Below are positions 1 to 10,436 of a stretch of DNA of 64,000 nucleotides, one piece after another (within the stretch, counting starts at the first letter, position 1; every line of letters starts with the position of its first letter). The position numbers were made by a program, and so were the translations under genes. The stretch comes from Pseudomonadota bacterium (GTDB lineage: Bacteria > Pseudomonadota > Alphaproteobacteria > Rhizobiales > Pleomorphomonadaceae): positions 62,001 to 126,000 of the forward strand of contig JAGSYV010000011.1 in the NCBI GenBank assembly GCA_018262505.1, given 5' to 3'. The notes under the pieces are model-generated. The model searched no databases, was not told the DNA's origin, and saw only the letters and a program-made list of their open reading frames with translations.

Positions 1-271
1 GACGCTCGCCACCAACCGTGACGGCGCCGCCATCGACCCGCTCAAGGCCGGCCAGCACCATCAGGAGCGTCGACTTGCCCGACCCGGAAGGGCCGACGAT
101 GCCGACACTCATGCCCGCCTCGATGGAAAAAGAAAGGCTTTTCAGAATATGGACGCGAGCGGCGCCGCTGCCGAGGCTGAGATCGACTTGGGAGAGAGTA
201 ATGGCGGGGGAAAGAGCAACGGCGGGATCTGGCAAGGACGAGCTTTCAGGTTCTGATGGGTTCAGGCACAC
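1..271 (-). CDS. ABC transporter ATP-binding protein (YbbA/LolD-like), truncated by window start
   Basis: Reverse strand reads ...ITLSQVDLSLGSGAARVHILKSLSFSIEAGMSVGIVGPSGSGKSTLLMVLAGLERVDGG: Walker A GPSGSGKST. Divergent from a tesA-like esterase, the usual neighbour. Confidence 0.85.
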   Translation of the reverse strand, partial: MCLNPSEPESSSLPDPAVALSPAITLSQVDLSLGSGAARVHILKSLSFSIEAGMSVGIVGPSGSGKSTLLMVLAGLERVDGGAVTVGGER

Positions 272-355
272 GTGAAGTCGGCAGGGCTTGCCGAGGAAAG
301 CCCGAGCCTGTCATATGGGCGGCTCGGAAACCATTGCAAGCCAGGTCAAAAGGCC

Positions 356-985
356 GTGAGACATCGGATATTTACGTTCGTTCTCGCCCTCGTCGCCGGC
401 ATTGTCAGCGCGGAGGCCAAGCCCATGCGTATCGTCGCGCTCGGCGACAGTCTCACCGCCGGTTATGGCGTCCTCAGCCAGGAAGCCTTTCCGGATCGGC
501 TGGAGGCGGCGCTGAAAAAGCACGGCCATGATGTGGACATCGTCAACGCCGGCGTCTCCGGCGACACCGTTGCCGACGGTCTCGCCCGCCTGGACTGGGC
601 GCTGGCCGACGGTGCCGATGGCGTCATCGTCGAACTCGGCGCCAATGACATGCTGCGTGGCCATGACCCGGCACTTGTCCGCGAAAGTCTCGACGAACTG
701 ATGTCGCGCCTCGGTGAGACGGGCGTGCCGGTCCTGCTCGCCGGCATGCGAGCAGCGCCAAACCTCGGTGCCGACTATGCCGCCCGCTTCGATCCGATCT
801 TCCCGGAGCTCGCCAAGAAACACGGCGCCCTGCTCTATCCCTTCTTTCTCGACGGCGTCGCCGGCGATGCTAGCCTCAACCAGGCCGATGGCATGCATCC
901 CAATGCCGCCGGTGTGGAAATCATCGTCGAGCGCATCCTGCCCTCGGTCGAAGCGTTGAACGAACGGATCAGGATCAAGGGCTAG
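356..985 (+). CDS. Arylesterase / GDSL lipase, TesA-like, with signal peptide
   Basis: ORF 272-985; block I MRIVALGDSLTAGYGV, GANDMLRG, DGMHPNAAG. Probable GTG start at 356 followed by a hydrophobic signal peptide. Confidence 0.88.
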   Translation: MRHRIFTFVLALVAGIVSAEAKPMRIVALGDSLTAGYGVLSQEAFPDRLEAALKKHGHDVDIVNAGVSGDTVADGLARLDWALADGADGVIVELGANDMLRGHDPALVRESLDELMSRLGETGVPVLLAGMRAAPNLGADYAARFDPIFPELAKKHGALLYPFFLDGVAGDASLNQADGMHPNAAGVEIIVERILPSVEALNERIRIKG

Positions 986-1024
986 GTTTCAGGACGATCC
1001 CGGCAATAACAATGGGGGAGATAC

Positions 1025-1558
1025 GTGAGCAGCCTCGATCACTTTCGCCTTATGGCGCCCTACAATGCCTGGATGAACGCCAAGGTCTACGACGCGGCGA
1101 AACGTCTGACCGCCCAAGAACTCGCCCGTGATCGCGGCGCTTTTTTCGGTTCGATCCTCGGCACGCTCAACCACCTCGCCGCCTGCGACCTCCTCTGGTT
1201 CGGCCGGCTCGCCGCCCATCCACCTTTCGCCGGCCGAATCGACCTGGCGGACCTACCGCGACCGACCAGCGTTCGCTTCGTGGTTTCCGACGACCTGTCC
1301 CAGCTCCGACTCGTCAGAGAGCGCATCGATCGGCTGATAATTGGCTTCATAGATGGTCTGAGCGAAGCCGATGTCAGCGGTATCTTCGCGTACCGCCGTG
1401 TCGATGGCACGCCGAATCGCAAGGTGCTGTCGTCGGTCCTGTCGCATATCTTCAACCACCAGACCCATCATCGCGGCCAGGTCACCACGCTGCTCACTCA
1501 GGCCGGCATCGACGTCGGCGTCACAGACTTGGTGGCGCTCGTCCCGGACATCGACTGA
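1025..1558 (+). CDS. DinB family protein
   Basis: MAPYNAWMNAKVYDAAKRL...GSILGTLNHLAACDLLWFGRL...LSHIFNHQTHHRGQVTTLLTQAG: DinB fold with conserved His residues. Confidence 0.88.
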   Translation: MSSLDHFRLMAPYNAWMNAKVYDAAKRLTAQELARDRGAFFGSILGTLNHLAACDLLWFGRLAAHPPFAGRIDLADLPRPTSVRFVVSDDLSQLRLVRERIDRLIIGFIDGLSEADVSGIFAYRRVDGTPNRKVLSSVLSHIFNHQTHHRGQVTTLLTQAGIDVGVTDLVALVPDID

Positions 1559-1578
1559 TTTTCTGAAAAGGCTGTTCC

Positions 1579-2631
1579 ATGCAGAAACGTCGCCTCGGTC
1601 GTTCCGAGCTTCTTGTCACACCCCTTTGCCTCGGCACCATGACCTACGGCGAGCAGACCGGCAGGGAAGAGGCGTTCGCCATTCTCGACCGTGCCGTCGG
1701 CTTCGGCATCGACTTCATCGACGTCGCCGAAATGTATCCGGTGCCGCCAAAGCGTGAGACGCAAGGCGCGACCGAGACGATTCTGGGCGACTGGTTCGCC
1801 GCACGCGGTGGGCGCGGTGATGTCGTCTTGGCGACGAAGGTCTGTGGCCGCAGCACCAATGATTGGTTCCGCGACGATGGCGCGCCGACCCGCCTCACCC
1901 GGTCGCAGATCTTCGAAGCCGTCGAGAAATCGCTTCGCCGCCTGAGAACCGACTACATCGATCTCTATCAGATCCATTGGCCCGACCGCGTCGTCTCCGA
2001 GTGGGGCACGGTGCCCTCCCGCTTCAAACCCTTCGTCCCCGCGAGCGACGAGACGGCGATTGAAGTGACGGCCGCCGCCTTTGCCGAATTGATCGCCGCC
2101 GGCAAGATCCGCCATTTTGGCCTTTCCAATGAAAGCCCCTATGGTCTGATGCGCTTCATCGCCGCTGCCGAGGCCGGCGTCGGGCCGCACCCCATCTCGG
2201 TGCAGAACGCCTATAGCCTCGTCAATCGCACCTGGGAGAGCGGCCTCGCCGAGATAGCGCTTCGGGAAGAGATTGGTCTCCTGCCCTACTCGCCACTGGC
2301 GCAGGGCTATCTCACCGGCAAGTACCGCAACGGCGCGCTGCCGGCGATGAGCCGCAAGGCGCTCTTCAACCGCTTGCAGCGTTATGAGAAGCCGCACGCC
2401 GACGCGGCGATCGCCGCCTATGTCGACCTTGCCCACCGCTTCGGCGCCGATCCGGTTACCTTCGCCATCGCCTTCGCCATGAACCAACCGACCGTTGCGT
2501 CGGTGATCATCGGGCCGAGTGCCGAGGGTCAGCTCGACGATAACCTCGCCGCTGCGCAGTTCCCGTGGACGGCGGACATGCAGACAGCGGTCGACGACCT
2601 GCATCAGCGTTTCGGCAACCCCTGTCCGTGA
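1579..2631 (+). CDS. Aldo/keto reductase (Tas-like)
   Basis: 350 aa; RRLGRSELLVTPLCLGTMTYGEQ, FIDVAEMYPVPP, DYIDLYQIHWPDR, IRHFGLSNESPYGL. Confidence 0.92.
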   Translation: MQKRRLGRSELLVTPLCLGTMTYGEQTGREEAFAILDRAVGFGIDFIDVAEMYPVPPKRETQGATETILGDWFAARGGRGDVVLATKVCGRSTNDWFRDDGAPTRLTRSQIFEAVEKSLRRLRTDYIDLYQIHWPDRVVSEWGTVPSRFKPFVPASDETAIEVTAAAFAELIAAGKIRHFGLSNESPYGLMRFIAAAEAGVGPHPISVQNAYSLVNRTWESGLAEIALREEIGLLPYSPLAQGYLTGKYRNGALPAMSRKALFNRLQRYEKPHADAAIAAYVDLAHRFGADPVTFAIAFAMNQPTVASVIIGPSAEGQLDDNLAAAQFPWTADMQTAVDDLHQRFGNPCP

Positions 2632-2637
2632 ACCAGG

Positions 2638-3051
2638 TCACTCGGCGACGGAGAGCCACGACTTGTCGATGACGCGCAGCACGCGAGCCAGTTCGCCGCC
2701 GCGCTTCAAGATCATGCCGGTCTGAGCGATCACCGAATAGGCGCCCTGCTTGCGGGCAAGCTTGGGATTCTTTTCGACCCGATAGAGCGGTATCTCGGAC
2801 GACCGCCGAAAGATCGAGAACACGGCGCGGTCGGCAAGGTGATCGATGGCGTAATCGCGCCATTCGCCCGCCGCCACCATGCGGCCGTAGAGCTTCAGAA
2901 TTTCGGAAAGCTCGTGCCGGTCGAAGGCGACGTAAGGCCTCTCGCGCACCATGTGCCGGGACTCGGCGGGCGCTGGCACTTGCGGAACGCCGCGCGCCAG
3001 CGCAATCAGATTTGTGGGTTCGCCCGCTCCCTCGTCGATCTCGCCGCTCAA
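2638..3051 (-). CDS. DUF2794 domain-containing protein
   Basis: 137 aa; VAFDRHELSEILKLYGRMVAAGEWRDYAIDHLADRAVFSIFRRSSEIPLYRVEKNPKLARKQGAYSVIAQTG is typical of this alphaproteobacterial family. Confidence 0.82.
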   Translation of the reverse strand: MSGEIDEGAGEPTNLIALARGVPQVPAPAESRHMVRERPYVAFDRHELSEILKLYGRMVAAGEWRDYAIDHLADRAVFSIFRRSSEIPLYRVEKNPKLARKQGAYSVIAQTGMILKRGGELARVLRVIDKSWLSVAE

Positions 3052-3140
3052 GCGCGCCTCCGGGCCGTGATCGTCACGTCACCGTCATGATTGCGCCGGC
3101 CGCCGCCGAATGCAACGAGGAAACATGCCGGCGGCGATCG

Positions 3141-6100
3141 TCAGTCCGCGAGCTCGTCGACGAGACCGGCCGCCACCGTCAGCTTGGCCACCGTCGGCGC
3201 GCCGGCGAGCAGATCGCCAATGAGCTGTCTCAGGCGGCCGAGACGTGCCTCGCGCGCCGTCGTCCAGAGGTCAGCCCCTCCCTCGGCAATCGCTTGGGCA
3301 ACGATACGCCGACGCGCGGCGGCGAAGGTGCGGCGAGCGATTTCGGCCGCCTGTCCTTCATAGAGATCGGCCGGCCGCACCACCGCTGACAGACGAGCGA
3401 ACAGATCGGCGGCCAGCGCCTCATCGATCGCGATCATCACCGGCAGCACCTCGTCAACAGCGCGCCCAACCTCCTCGCCGATGACGATGAGGTCAAGGCT
3501 GCCGAGTTCGGCCGGCAGGCTGGCAAGACGGATCGCCAGCGGTTCCGGCACACCGGAAGCGACGAGTTCCGGATCGGCCACACCAGCTAGGGCGCTGTCG
3601 CGGAAGCGGCGCACACCGTCGGCAAGCCGCTCGATGGCGGCGGCAAGATCGCCTTGTGGCGCCCCATTCTGAGCTACCCATAGCGCGGCGTCGGTGAGGA
3701 AATCGGCGACGCGGCGACGGAGTTCCACCCATACGGCACCGGCAACTTTGCCTTCGAGGGCATCAATCTCAGCTGTCACCGCGTCGGTGCCGAAGGCCGC
3801 GGCGGCGATCACCATGGCACGGACCGCTTCCCCGGCGCCGACGCCGGCTTCATCGCCAAGCCGGCTGACGAAGGTCGGCCCGGCCGCGTCCACCGCCGCG
3901 CCGGCGATGCGAGTGGCAAGAATATCGCGAGCGAGGCGATGGGCGGCAATGTCCTCGGCAAAGCGCGCTCGCATGGCCTGCGGGAAGGCATGTGTCAGCC
4001 AATCGCCGAGCGCCGGGTCGGCGATCAGCCGGCCGGCCAGGAGTTCGTCGGCCAGCATCAGCTTGGCGTGCGCCATCAGGATAGCAATCTCCGGCCGCGA
4101 CAGGGTTTCCCCGGCAGCGGCGAGACGGCCGGCCGCCACCTCGTCGGGGAGGCCCTCGCGGTGCGGATCGAGCAGGCCCCGCTCGGCTAACACGGCCGAG
4201 AGCCGCATCAGGCGCGGCAGCTCGCCGGCGCCGCGCGCGCGCGTCACCGATAGCGCCACCACCTGTCGGCGACAGAGCCGCAACACGCTGGCGGCAACGT
4301 CATCGGTCATGCTGGCAAGCAGCATGTCGCGCTCGGCAAGCGTCAACCGGCCGGCGGCCATCGCGCGCCCGAGCGCGATCTTGATGTTGACCTCGGCGTC
4401 AGAGGTCGCGACGCCGCCGACGTTGTCGATGGCGTCGGAATTGACACGGCCACCATGGCGAGCGAAGTCGACGCGCGCCCGCGGCGTCATGCCGAGATTG
4501 GCGCCCTCGCCGACGACCCGCGCCCTGAGATCGCCTGCCGGGATGCGAACGCCGTCATTGGCGCGGTCACCGGCCTCGGCATTGCTCTCGCCGTCGCCTC
4601 GCACAAAGGTGCCGATCCCCCCGAAGAACAGGAGGTCGACCGGCGCCTTTAGGAGAACCGCGACGACTTCATCGGAGCTGAGGGCGTCGGCTTCGACGCC
4701 AAGCATAGCTCGTGCCTCGGCGGATAGCGCAATCGACTTCTGCGCCCGCGAGAAAATGCCACCGCCGGACGACAGTTTCGCCGGGTCATAGTCTGCCCAG
4801 CTCGAACGCGGCAGGGCGAACAGCCGCCGTCGCTCGGCGAACGCCGCTTCGACATCGGGCACCGGGTCGATGAAGATGTGGCGGTGATCGAAAGCCGCGA
4901 CGAGCTTCAGCGAGGGCGACAGCAGCATGAAGTTGCCGAACACATCGCCCGACATGTCGCCGACACCGACGGCAGTGAACGGATCGACCTCGGCGTTGAG
5001 ATCGAGTTCGCGGAAATGCCGCTTCACCGCTTCGAAGGCACCGCGCGCCGTAATCCCCATCTTCTTGTGGTCGTAGCCGGCCGAACCGCCGGAGGCGAAG
5101 GCGTCGGCAAGCCAGAAACGACGCGAAAGTGCGATACGATTGGCAATGTCGGAGAAGCTGGCGGTGCCCTTGTCGGCGGCCACCACCAGATAGGGGTCGT
5201 CGTCGTCGTAGCAAAGGGTGGCAGTCGGCGGCACCACGGCGTCGTCGACGATATTGTCGGTGAGATCGATCAGCGTGCCCACATAACGCTCGTAGGCGGC
5301 AACGCCCGCCGCTGCCCGATCGGCGCCGGCGGCGATGCGACGGGCGACGAAGCCGCCCTTGGCACCGACGGGCACGATCACCGCGTTCTTCACCTGCTGT
5401 GCCTTGACGAGACCGAGGATCTCGGTGCGGAAATCCTCCGGCCGGTCCGACCAGCGCAGGCCACCACGCGCCACCTTGCCAAAGCGGAGATGCACGCCCT
5501 CGACATCGGGAGCATGCAGCCAGATCTCGGCGAAGGGGCGCGGCGCCGGCAGACTGTCGATTCGTATGGCGTCGAACTTGAAGGCCATCACCGGATGCGG
5601 GTCGCCGTCGGCGCCGATCTGGAAGAACGTGGTGCGTGTCGCCGCCTCGATCAGGTTGGCGAGCCGGCGCAGAATACGGTCGTCATCGAGGATCGGCACA
5701 TCTCTGAACGCCGTTTCAAGCTCAACACGCAGTTGAGAAAGCCGGGCCGCGCGGTCGCCAGCGAACGCCGGATCGAAGCGGGCCGTGAACAAAGCGATGA
5801 GCAGGCCAGCGACATTTGCGTTGCGAACCAGTGCCTCGGCGACATAGGCGTGGCCATGGGCAAGGCCGATCTGGCCGAGATAGCGGGCGAGTGCCCTGAG
5901 CATGGCGATTTCGCGCCAGCCGAGGCCGGCGACGAGCGTCAGCGCATTGAGCCGGTCGCTGTCGGCCTTGCCGAGCCAGACCGCCATGAACAGCGCCTTC
6001 AACCGGTTGCCATCGCGGGCGAGGTCGACGTCGCCGCCATCGGCACGACGGAGCGCCATGTCGTGCAGCACGATGACTTCGTCCACACGCCTAATCTCAA

Positions 6101-7889
6101 AGGTTTTTTCTTCGAGCACAGTGAAGCCCATGGCTTCCAGCACCGGCACGCGCGCCGACAGCGGCACCGGTCCACCACGGCTCATCAGGCGCATGGAGAC
6201 GCGCGGCGACGGCAGGCTACCGCCGATCAGGTCGACCGCCGTCCGGCGATCGCCGACGAACAGTTCGAGCAACGCCACATCGGCCACCGCCATCTCGGCA
6301 TCATAGCTCGCCCGATAGGATTCAGGAAAAGCGCGACCATAGAGCTCGATCAACTTTCGGCCGCGCGCCGGGCCGAATTTCGCCCGGCAGGCGTCGGCAA
6401 AACCATCGCCCCAATTGCAGGTAATGCGGGCAACCGCCGCCTCCAGTTCGGTCTGGGCGACGGCCGGCGTCGGTCCCTCATCACGGCCGATGATATAGTG
6501 AACGCGGGCGAGTGGCCCTTCGGGGAAGGCCGGATAGACGGAGGAAACGCGCCCGGCAAAGGCCTCGGCGAGATAGCCGCCGATGGCGATCCGGGTGTCC
6601 GTGGTGTAGCGATCGCGCGGCACGTAGACCAGGAGGGAGACAAAGCGGTCGAACTTGTCGCGGCGGGCCAGCACTCGGATACGCGGCCGCTCACCGAGTT
6701 CCAGGATCGCCAGCGAGAACTCGAGGAGCGTGTCGAGATCAACCTGGAACAGTTCGTCGCGCGGATAGCTTTCGAGAATGTTGCGCAGCGCCCGGCCTGA
6801 ATGGCTTTCCGGATCGAAGCCGGCACGGGCCATGATCGTTCCTACCTTGCGGCGAAGATAGGGGATCGAATGGGTGGATCGCGTGTAGGCCGATGAGGTG
6901 AACAGACCGAGCAGTCGGATCTCGCTGATCAGGCGGCCGCTGGCGTCGTAGCGCTTGATGCCGATGTAGTCGAGATAGGCGTGGCGATGGACACGCGCCT
7001 TGACGTTGGCCTTGGCGACGATCAGCGGCTCGGGCTGGCGCAGAAACTCGGTGATCTCCGGCGTCACCTGAACCATCTCGCGACCGCGCCGCAGCACTTT
7101 TACCGCCGGATCGCGCAACAGGCCGTAACCACCGCCGGCGGTCAGAAGCGAGGACGCCTCGTTGCCACTCTCCTCGTTGCCGACGACATATTCCCTGAGG
7201 CCCAGGAAGGTAAAGTTGTCGGCATTGAGCCAGTTCAGGAACTCGACGGCCTCGGCCACCGCCTCGGGCGGCAGCGGCGGCGGCGTATGTCGGTAGACAT
7301 TGATCACCGATTTGACCAGTGCCTGCATGCGTGGCCAGTCGTCGACAGCGGCGCGCACCTCGGTGAGCAAACCGTCGAGCCGTGTTTCCAGCTGGGCGGC
7401 GGCGATGGCGTCAGGCAACCGGGCGATATGGATGTGGATAAAGCTCTCGCGGCTGGCGTCCAGGTCTTCGCCGATCGACAGCAGGCGGCCGCTCATGCCG
7501 CGCACCACGGACAGAATTGGATGCACCATCAGGCGCACTTCGATGCCGGCGTCGGTCAGCTCCTGCATGACGGAGTCAACCAGGAACGGCATGTTGTCAT
7601 TGAGGATATCGACGACGGTCACTTCCTTGCGGTGGCTGGCCTCGTCATCCCAGACTGGGTTGTAAATGCGGATGGAATGGATGCCCGGCACCCTGAGCGA
7701 CAGGCTCGACATCGCCCCTTCGGCGAAGGCGATCAGTTCGCTCGCCGTATAGGCGACGACATCCTCGGCAGCGCCTTTGCCGTAGAGCGTCTTCAAGAGA
7801 CCGACAAGTTCCGGCCTGTTGCCTTGGGCAACCAGGTCGGCCGCCTCGTCAAGGCGTGCCTCCTTCAGCACTTCCATCACGCGCTTCAT
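3141..7889 (-). CDS. NAD-specific glutamate dehydrogenase (large ~180 kDa type)
   Basis: ~1580 aa; GGLRWSDRPEDFRTEILGLVKAQQVKNAVIVPVGAKGGF, SAGYDHKKMGITARGAFEAVKRHF, VGVGDMSGDVFGNFMLLS. Start chosen at MKRVMEV. Confidence 0.95.
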   Translation of the reverse strand: MKRVMEVLKEARLDEAADLVAQGNRPELVGLLKTLYGKGAAEDVVAYTASELIAFAEGAMSSLSLRVPGIHSIRIYNPVWDDEASHRKEVTVVDILNDNMPFLVDSVMQELTDAGIEVRLMVHPILSVVRGMSGRLLSIGEDLDASRESFIHIHIARLPDAIAAAQLETRLDGLLTEVRAAVDDWPRMQALVKSVINVYRHTPPPLPPEAVAEAVEFLNWLNADNFTFLGLREYVVGNEESGNEASSLLTAGGGYGLLRDPAVKVLRRGREMVQVTPEITEFLRQPEPLIVAKANVKARVHRHAYLDYIGIKRYDASGRLISEIRLLGLFTSSAYTRSTHSIPYLRRKVGTIMARAGFDPESHSGRALRNILESYPRDELFQVDLDTLLEFSLAILELGERPRIRVLARRDKFDRFVSLLVYVPRDRYTTDTRIAIGGYLAEAFAGRVSSVYPAFPEGPLARVHYIIGRDEGPTPAVAQTELEAAVARITCNWGDGFADACRAKFGPARGRKLIELYGRAFPESYRASYDAEMAVADVALLELFVGDRRTAVDLIGGSLPSPRVSMRLMSRGGPVPLSARVPVLEAMGFTVLEEKTFEIRRVDEVIVLHDMALRRADGGDVDLARDGNRLKALFMAVWLGKADSDRLNALTLVAGLGWREIAMLRALARYLGQIGLAHGHAYVAEALVRNANVAGLLIALFTARFDPAFAGDRAARLSQLRVELETAFRDVPILDDDRILRRLANLIEAATRTTFFQIGADGDPHPVMAFKFDAIRIDSLPAPRPFAEIWLHAPDVEGVHLRFGKVARGGLRWSDRPEDFRTEILGLVKAQQVKNAVIVPVGAKGGFVARRIAAGADRAAAGVAAYERYVGTLIDLTDNIVDDAVVPPTATLCYDDDDPYLVVAADKGTASFSDIANRIALSRRFWLADAFASGGSAGYDHKKMGITARGAFEAVKRHFRELDLNAEVDPFTAVGVGDMSGDVFGNFMLLSPSLKLVAAFDHRHIFIDPVPDVEAAFAERRRLFALPRSSWADYDPAKLSSGGGIFSRAQKSIALSAEARAMLGVEADALSSDEVVAVLLKAPVDLLFFGGIGTFVRGDGESNAEAGDRANDGVRIPAGDLRARVVGEGANLGMTPRARVDFARHGGRVNSDAIDNVGGVATSDAEVNIKIALGRAMAAGRLTLAERDMLLASMTDDVAASVLRLCRRQVVALSVTRARGAGELPRLMRLSAVLAERGLLDPHREGLPDEVAAGRLAAAGETLSRPEIAILMAHAKLMLADELLAGRLIADPALGDWLTHAFPQAMRARFAEDIAAHRLARDILATRIAGAAVDAAGPTFVSRLGDEAGVGAGEAVRAMVIAAAAFGTDAVTAEIDALEGKVAGAVWVELRRRVADFLTDAALWVAQNGAPQGDLAAAIERLADGVRRFRDSALAGVADPELVASGVPEPLAIRLASLPAELGSLDLIVIGEEVGRAVDEVLPVMIAIDEALAADLFARLSAVVRPADLYEGQAAEIARRTFAAARRRIVAQAIAEGGADLWTTAREARLGRLRQLIGDLLAGAPTVAKLTVAAGLVDELAD

Positions 7890-7969
7890 CGACAACTCCC
7901 GCCGCTCCGGACGGGCCAGCGATGGCCGCTGCGCCATTCCGGCCGATCAGAAAAAGACGCAACCGGAAA

Positions 7970-7990
7970 GGCGGCGGGAAAACCGCCGCC
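7970..7990 (-). terminator. Stem-loop terminator candidate downstream of the 8086-8397 gene
   Basis: ggcggcgg-gaaaa-ccgccgcc, perfect 8 bp stem, followed on the minus strand by T-rich sequence. Confidence 0.55.
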
Positions 7991-8085
7991 CCAATGCCTG
8001 GGGTATCCAGTCAATCCGGTTTGCGCGCGAATTCCAATTCGCGCTGTTGCGGACGCGACGCAGGCCGCTTCCACAAAAACCGACC

Positions 8086-8397
8086 TCATTCCCCCTCGTC
8101 TTCGAACTGATCGATATCGACGAGGAACATGATGTTGGCGCCCTCTTCGTCGAACTCGTCCTCTTCCTCGCCCTCAACGTCGTCCTCGACGTCTTCAATC
8201 TCGGCGAAGGCCTCGATTTCCTCCTCGGTGGCGGAGCGGATGACGAAGGCAGAAACGCCGTCCCAAATCGGGGCGCCGGCGCTCGTGAAGCCGCGAATGT
8301 CGTCGAGAAAGTCCTCGCTCTCGAAGATCTCACGCGCTTCCGCCTCGTCGGCGTCGGTGGTGGCAATCGCGATGCCGGCGATTTCGAGCGTGTACAT
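8086..8397 (-). CDS. Hypothetical protein with strongly acidic C-terminus
   Basis: 103 aa; AGGAGA Shine-Dalgarno ahead of ATG; C-terminal EIEDVEDDVEGEEEDEFDEEG. Confidence 0.7.
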   Translation of the reverse strand: MYTLEIAGIAIATTDADEAEAREIFESEDFLDDIRGFTSAGAPIWDGVSAFVIRSATEEEIEAFAEIEDVEDDVEGEEEDEFDEEGANIMFLVDIDQFEDEGE

Positions 8398-8518
8398 GGC
8401 TGTCTCCTATTGTCCGGACGAGACGACCGGATGAATGCTTCGAGGATTGGCGTCTCAGTGGCCACCGGCTAGGTCGGCGGCGACACAGCCTACGGCTTCC
8501 ATCATGACCATGGGGATG

Positions 8519-9382
8519 TCAATGGTTCCTCCGACGATCCGGCTCTGACGACGCGTTGCGTCTCTCCACAAGGGCGGCGTTGAGCATGGCGCCATAAAGA
8601 AGAATAAGCGCCATCATGTAGAGGAAGATGATCGCCGTCATCACACCGGCAAGACCTGCGTAAGTCGAGGCGTAATTGGAGAAATCCGCAAGATAGAGCG
8701 AAAAGCCGTAGGCACCGGCGATCCAGGCGGCGAGCGTCAGCCCAACGCCCGGAAGAATGTCCGTGATGTTGCGACGGCCGGCCGGCAGCCAGAGGTGAGC
8801 TGCCAGCAGCCCGGCGCTGGCGATCACCAGCGTCAACCCAAAACGCAGCAGCGTCAGCGTCCAGGTGAAGTTTTCTATTGCCGGCAGCAGGCGAACGAGC
8901 CCGTTCCATACCACGGGTGCCAAGACCACCAGGAAGGCGATGGTCAGGAAGGTGAGCGTGCCCAGCAGCACAAAGCCAATGCTCTCAAGCCTCAGCAGGA
9001 GGAAGTTGCGGTTTTCAACCATGCCATAGGCACGATTGAGACCGACCCGCATCGCTTCGACGCCGGACGAGGCGAACCAGAGCGCCAGCGCCACACCAAG
9101 GGTCAGGACGTCGCCACGCGGCACCAGCAAGACGTTCTTCACTTCGCCGGCAATAGGCGCGGCGATGCCAGCCGGCACGCTTTCGAAGATCAACGCCACC
9201 ACCGTGGCCGACAGCGCCCTGAGATCGAAAAAGGCGGCGATAGCGGTCAGGAAAATCAGGAATGGGAAGAGGGCCATCAGCGCCGATAACGCCACATGCG
9301 AGGCAATCGCCCAGCCGTCGGCGGCATTGAAGGTCAGAGCAGCCCGCCAGAACGGGCCGATGAAGCGTCCAAGAGCCCGCAC
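8519..9382 (-). CDS. YihY/virulence factor BrkB family membrane protein
   Basis: FIGPFWRAALTFNAADGWAIASHVALSALMALFPFLIFLTAIAAFF...; multiple TM segments. GTG start at 9382 preceded by AGGGAGA; longer ORF upstream is antisense to the IMPase gene. Confidence 0.87.
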   Translation of the reverse strand: MRALGRFIGPFWRAALTFNAADGWAIASHVALSALMALFPFLIFLTAIAAFFDLRALSATVVALIFESVPAGIAAPIAGEVKNVLLVPRGDVLTLGVALALWFASSGVEAMRVGLNRAYGMVENRNFLLLRLESIGFVLLGTLTFLTIAFLVVLAPVVWNGLVRLLPAIENFTWTLTLLRFGLTLVIASAGLLAAHLWLPAGRRNITDILPGVGLTLAAWIAGAYGFSLYLADFSNYASTYAGLAGVMTAIIFLYMMALILLYGAMLNAALVERRNASSEPDRRRNH

Positions 9383-9512
9383 GGCATGTCTCCCTAATCC
9401 CTTGGAGAAGGTGGTCGAAACGACGCGAAATGCAAGAGCGTGGCCCGGGCTGCCGTCTTGCTCCCGTCGTCCTTTGGGTGCATTCCATCCTGCGGATAAT
9501 CCGGAGTTCGCA

Positions 9513-10340
9513 ATGACCGTCACCCGCCAGGACATCGACTTTCTCGTGGCCACCGCCAAGGAGGCGGCGGAAACCGAGATCATGCCGCGCTTCTCGAACC
9601 TGACCGCCGCCGACATCAAGACCAAGGCGCATGCCTCGGACTTTGTCACCATCGCCGACGTCGCGTCCGAAGAGCTGATCGAGAAGCGTATCCGTGCCGC
9701 CTGGGGCAGTGACTTCCTGTTCCTCGGCGAAGAAATCATGGAGCGGGAGCCAACGCTGATCGACCGGCTGATGGCAGCCCCGCGCGCCGTTGTCGTCGAC
9801 CCGATCGACGGCACCTTCAACTACGCCAACGGCGTTCCCGCCTTCGCGGTGATCATCTCGGTGATCGAACATGGCGAAATCAAAGGCGGCATCATCTATG
9901 ATCCGGTGCGCGGCGATGCCGCTTGCGCCATCGCCGGCGGCGGCGCCTTCCTCGCCGGCAATGACCGGCCGGACCGGCCGCTCCGGGTGGCGCCGCCGAC
10001 GCCGCTATCCAACATGCAGGGCTGTGCCAGCTGGTACTACGCCTCCCCCGAGGAGCGCGACCGGCTGCTGTCCGGCTTTGGCCGCACCTGGGGCATCATG
10101 AACTATCGCTGCGGCGGCCAGGAGATGCGACTGCTCGTCGACGGGCGCATCCATTTTTGCCACTACCACAAGCTATCGCCATGGGATCACGCCGCCGGCT
10201 GGCTGATCCACCGCGAGGCGGGTGGCTACTCGGCGTTGCTCGATGGCTCGCCCTACCGCCCGGATCTGCGGGCCGGTGGTCTGCTGATGGCCCCGGACGA
10301 GGCAAGCTGGAACGAGCTCGCCGCTGCGTTGCGCGGATAA
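9513..10340 (+). CDS. Inositol monophosphatase family protein
   Basis: 275 aa; FLGEEIMEREP, VVDPIDGTFNYANGVPAFAVIISV, HKLSPWDHAAGWLIHREAGGYSA. Confidence 0.92.
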   Translation: MTVTRQDIDFLVATAKEAAETEIMPRFSNLTAADIKTKAHASDFVTIADVASEELIEKRIRAAWGSDFLFLGEEIMEREPTLIDRLMAAPRAVVVDPIDGTFNYANGVPAFAVIISVIEHGEIKGGIIYDPVRGDAACAIAGGGAFLAGNDRPDRPLRVAPPTPLSNMQGCASWYYASPEERDRLLSGFGRTWGIMNYRCGGQEMRLLVDGRIHFCHYHKLSPWDHAAGWLIHREAGGYSALLDGSPYRPDLRAGGLLMAPDEASWNELAAALRG

Positions 10341-10363
10341 GCAGTCGAGGCCTCTTTGGATAG

Positions 10364-10391
10364 GCAATGGCCGGCGTTCGCTGGCCATTGC
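10364..10391. terminator. Bidirectional stem-loop between convergent IMPase and pyc genes
   Basis: gcaatggcc-ggcgttcgct-ggccattgc, perfect 9 bp stem in the convergent gap. Confidence 0.6.
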
Positions 10392-10436
10392 ACCTTTACG
10401 TTCCGCGGCAGCGGAGAAATCGATGCGGGCAGGCCC

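Noticed and set aside
4878-6800. 640-aa plus-strand ORF
   Set aside because: Antisense to NAD-glutamate dehydrogenase; no domain motifs.
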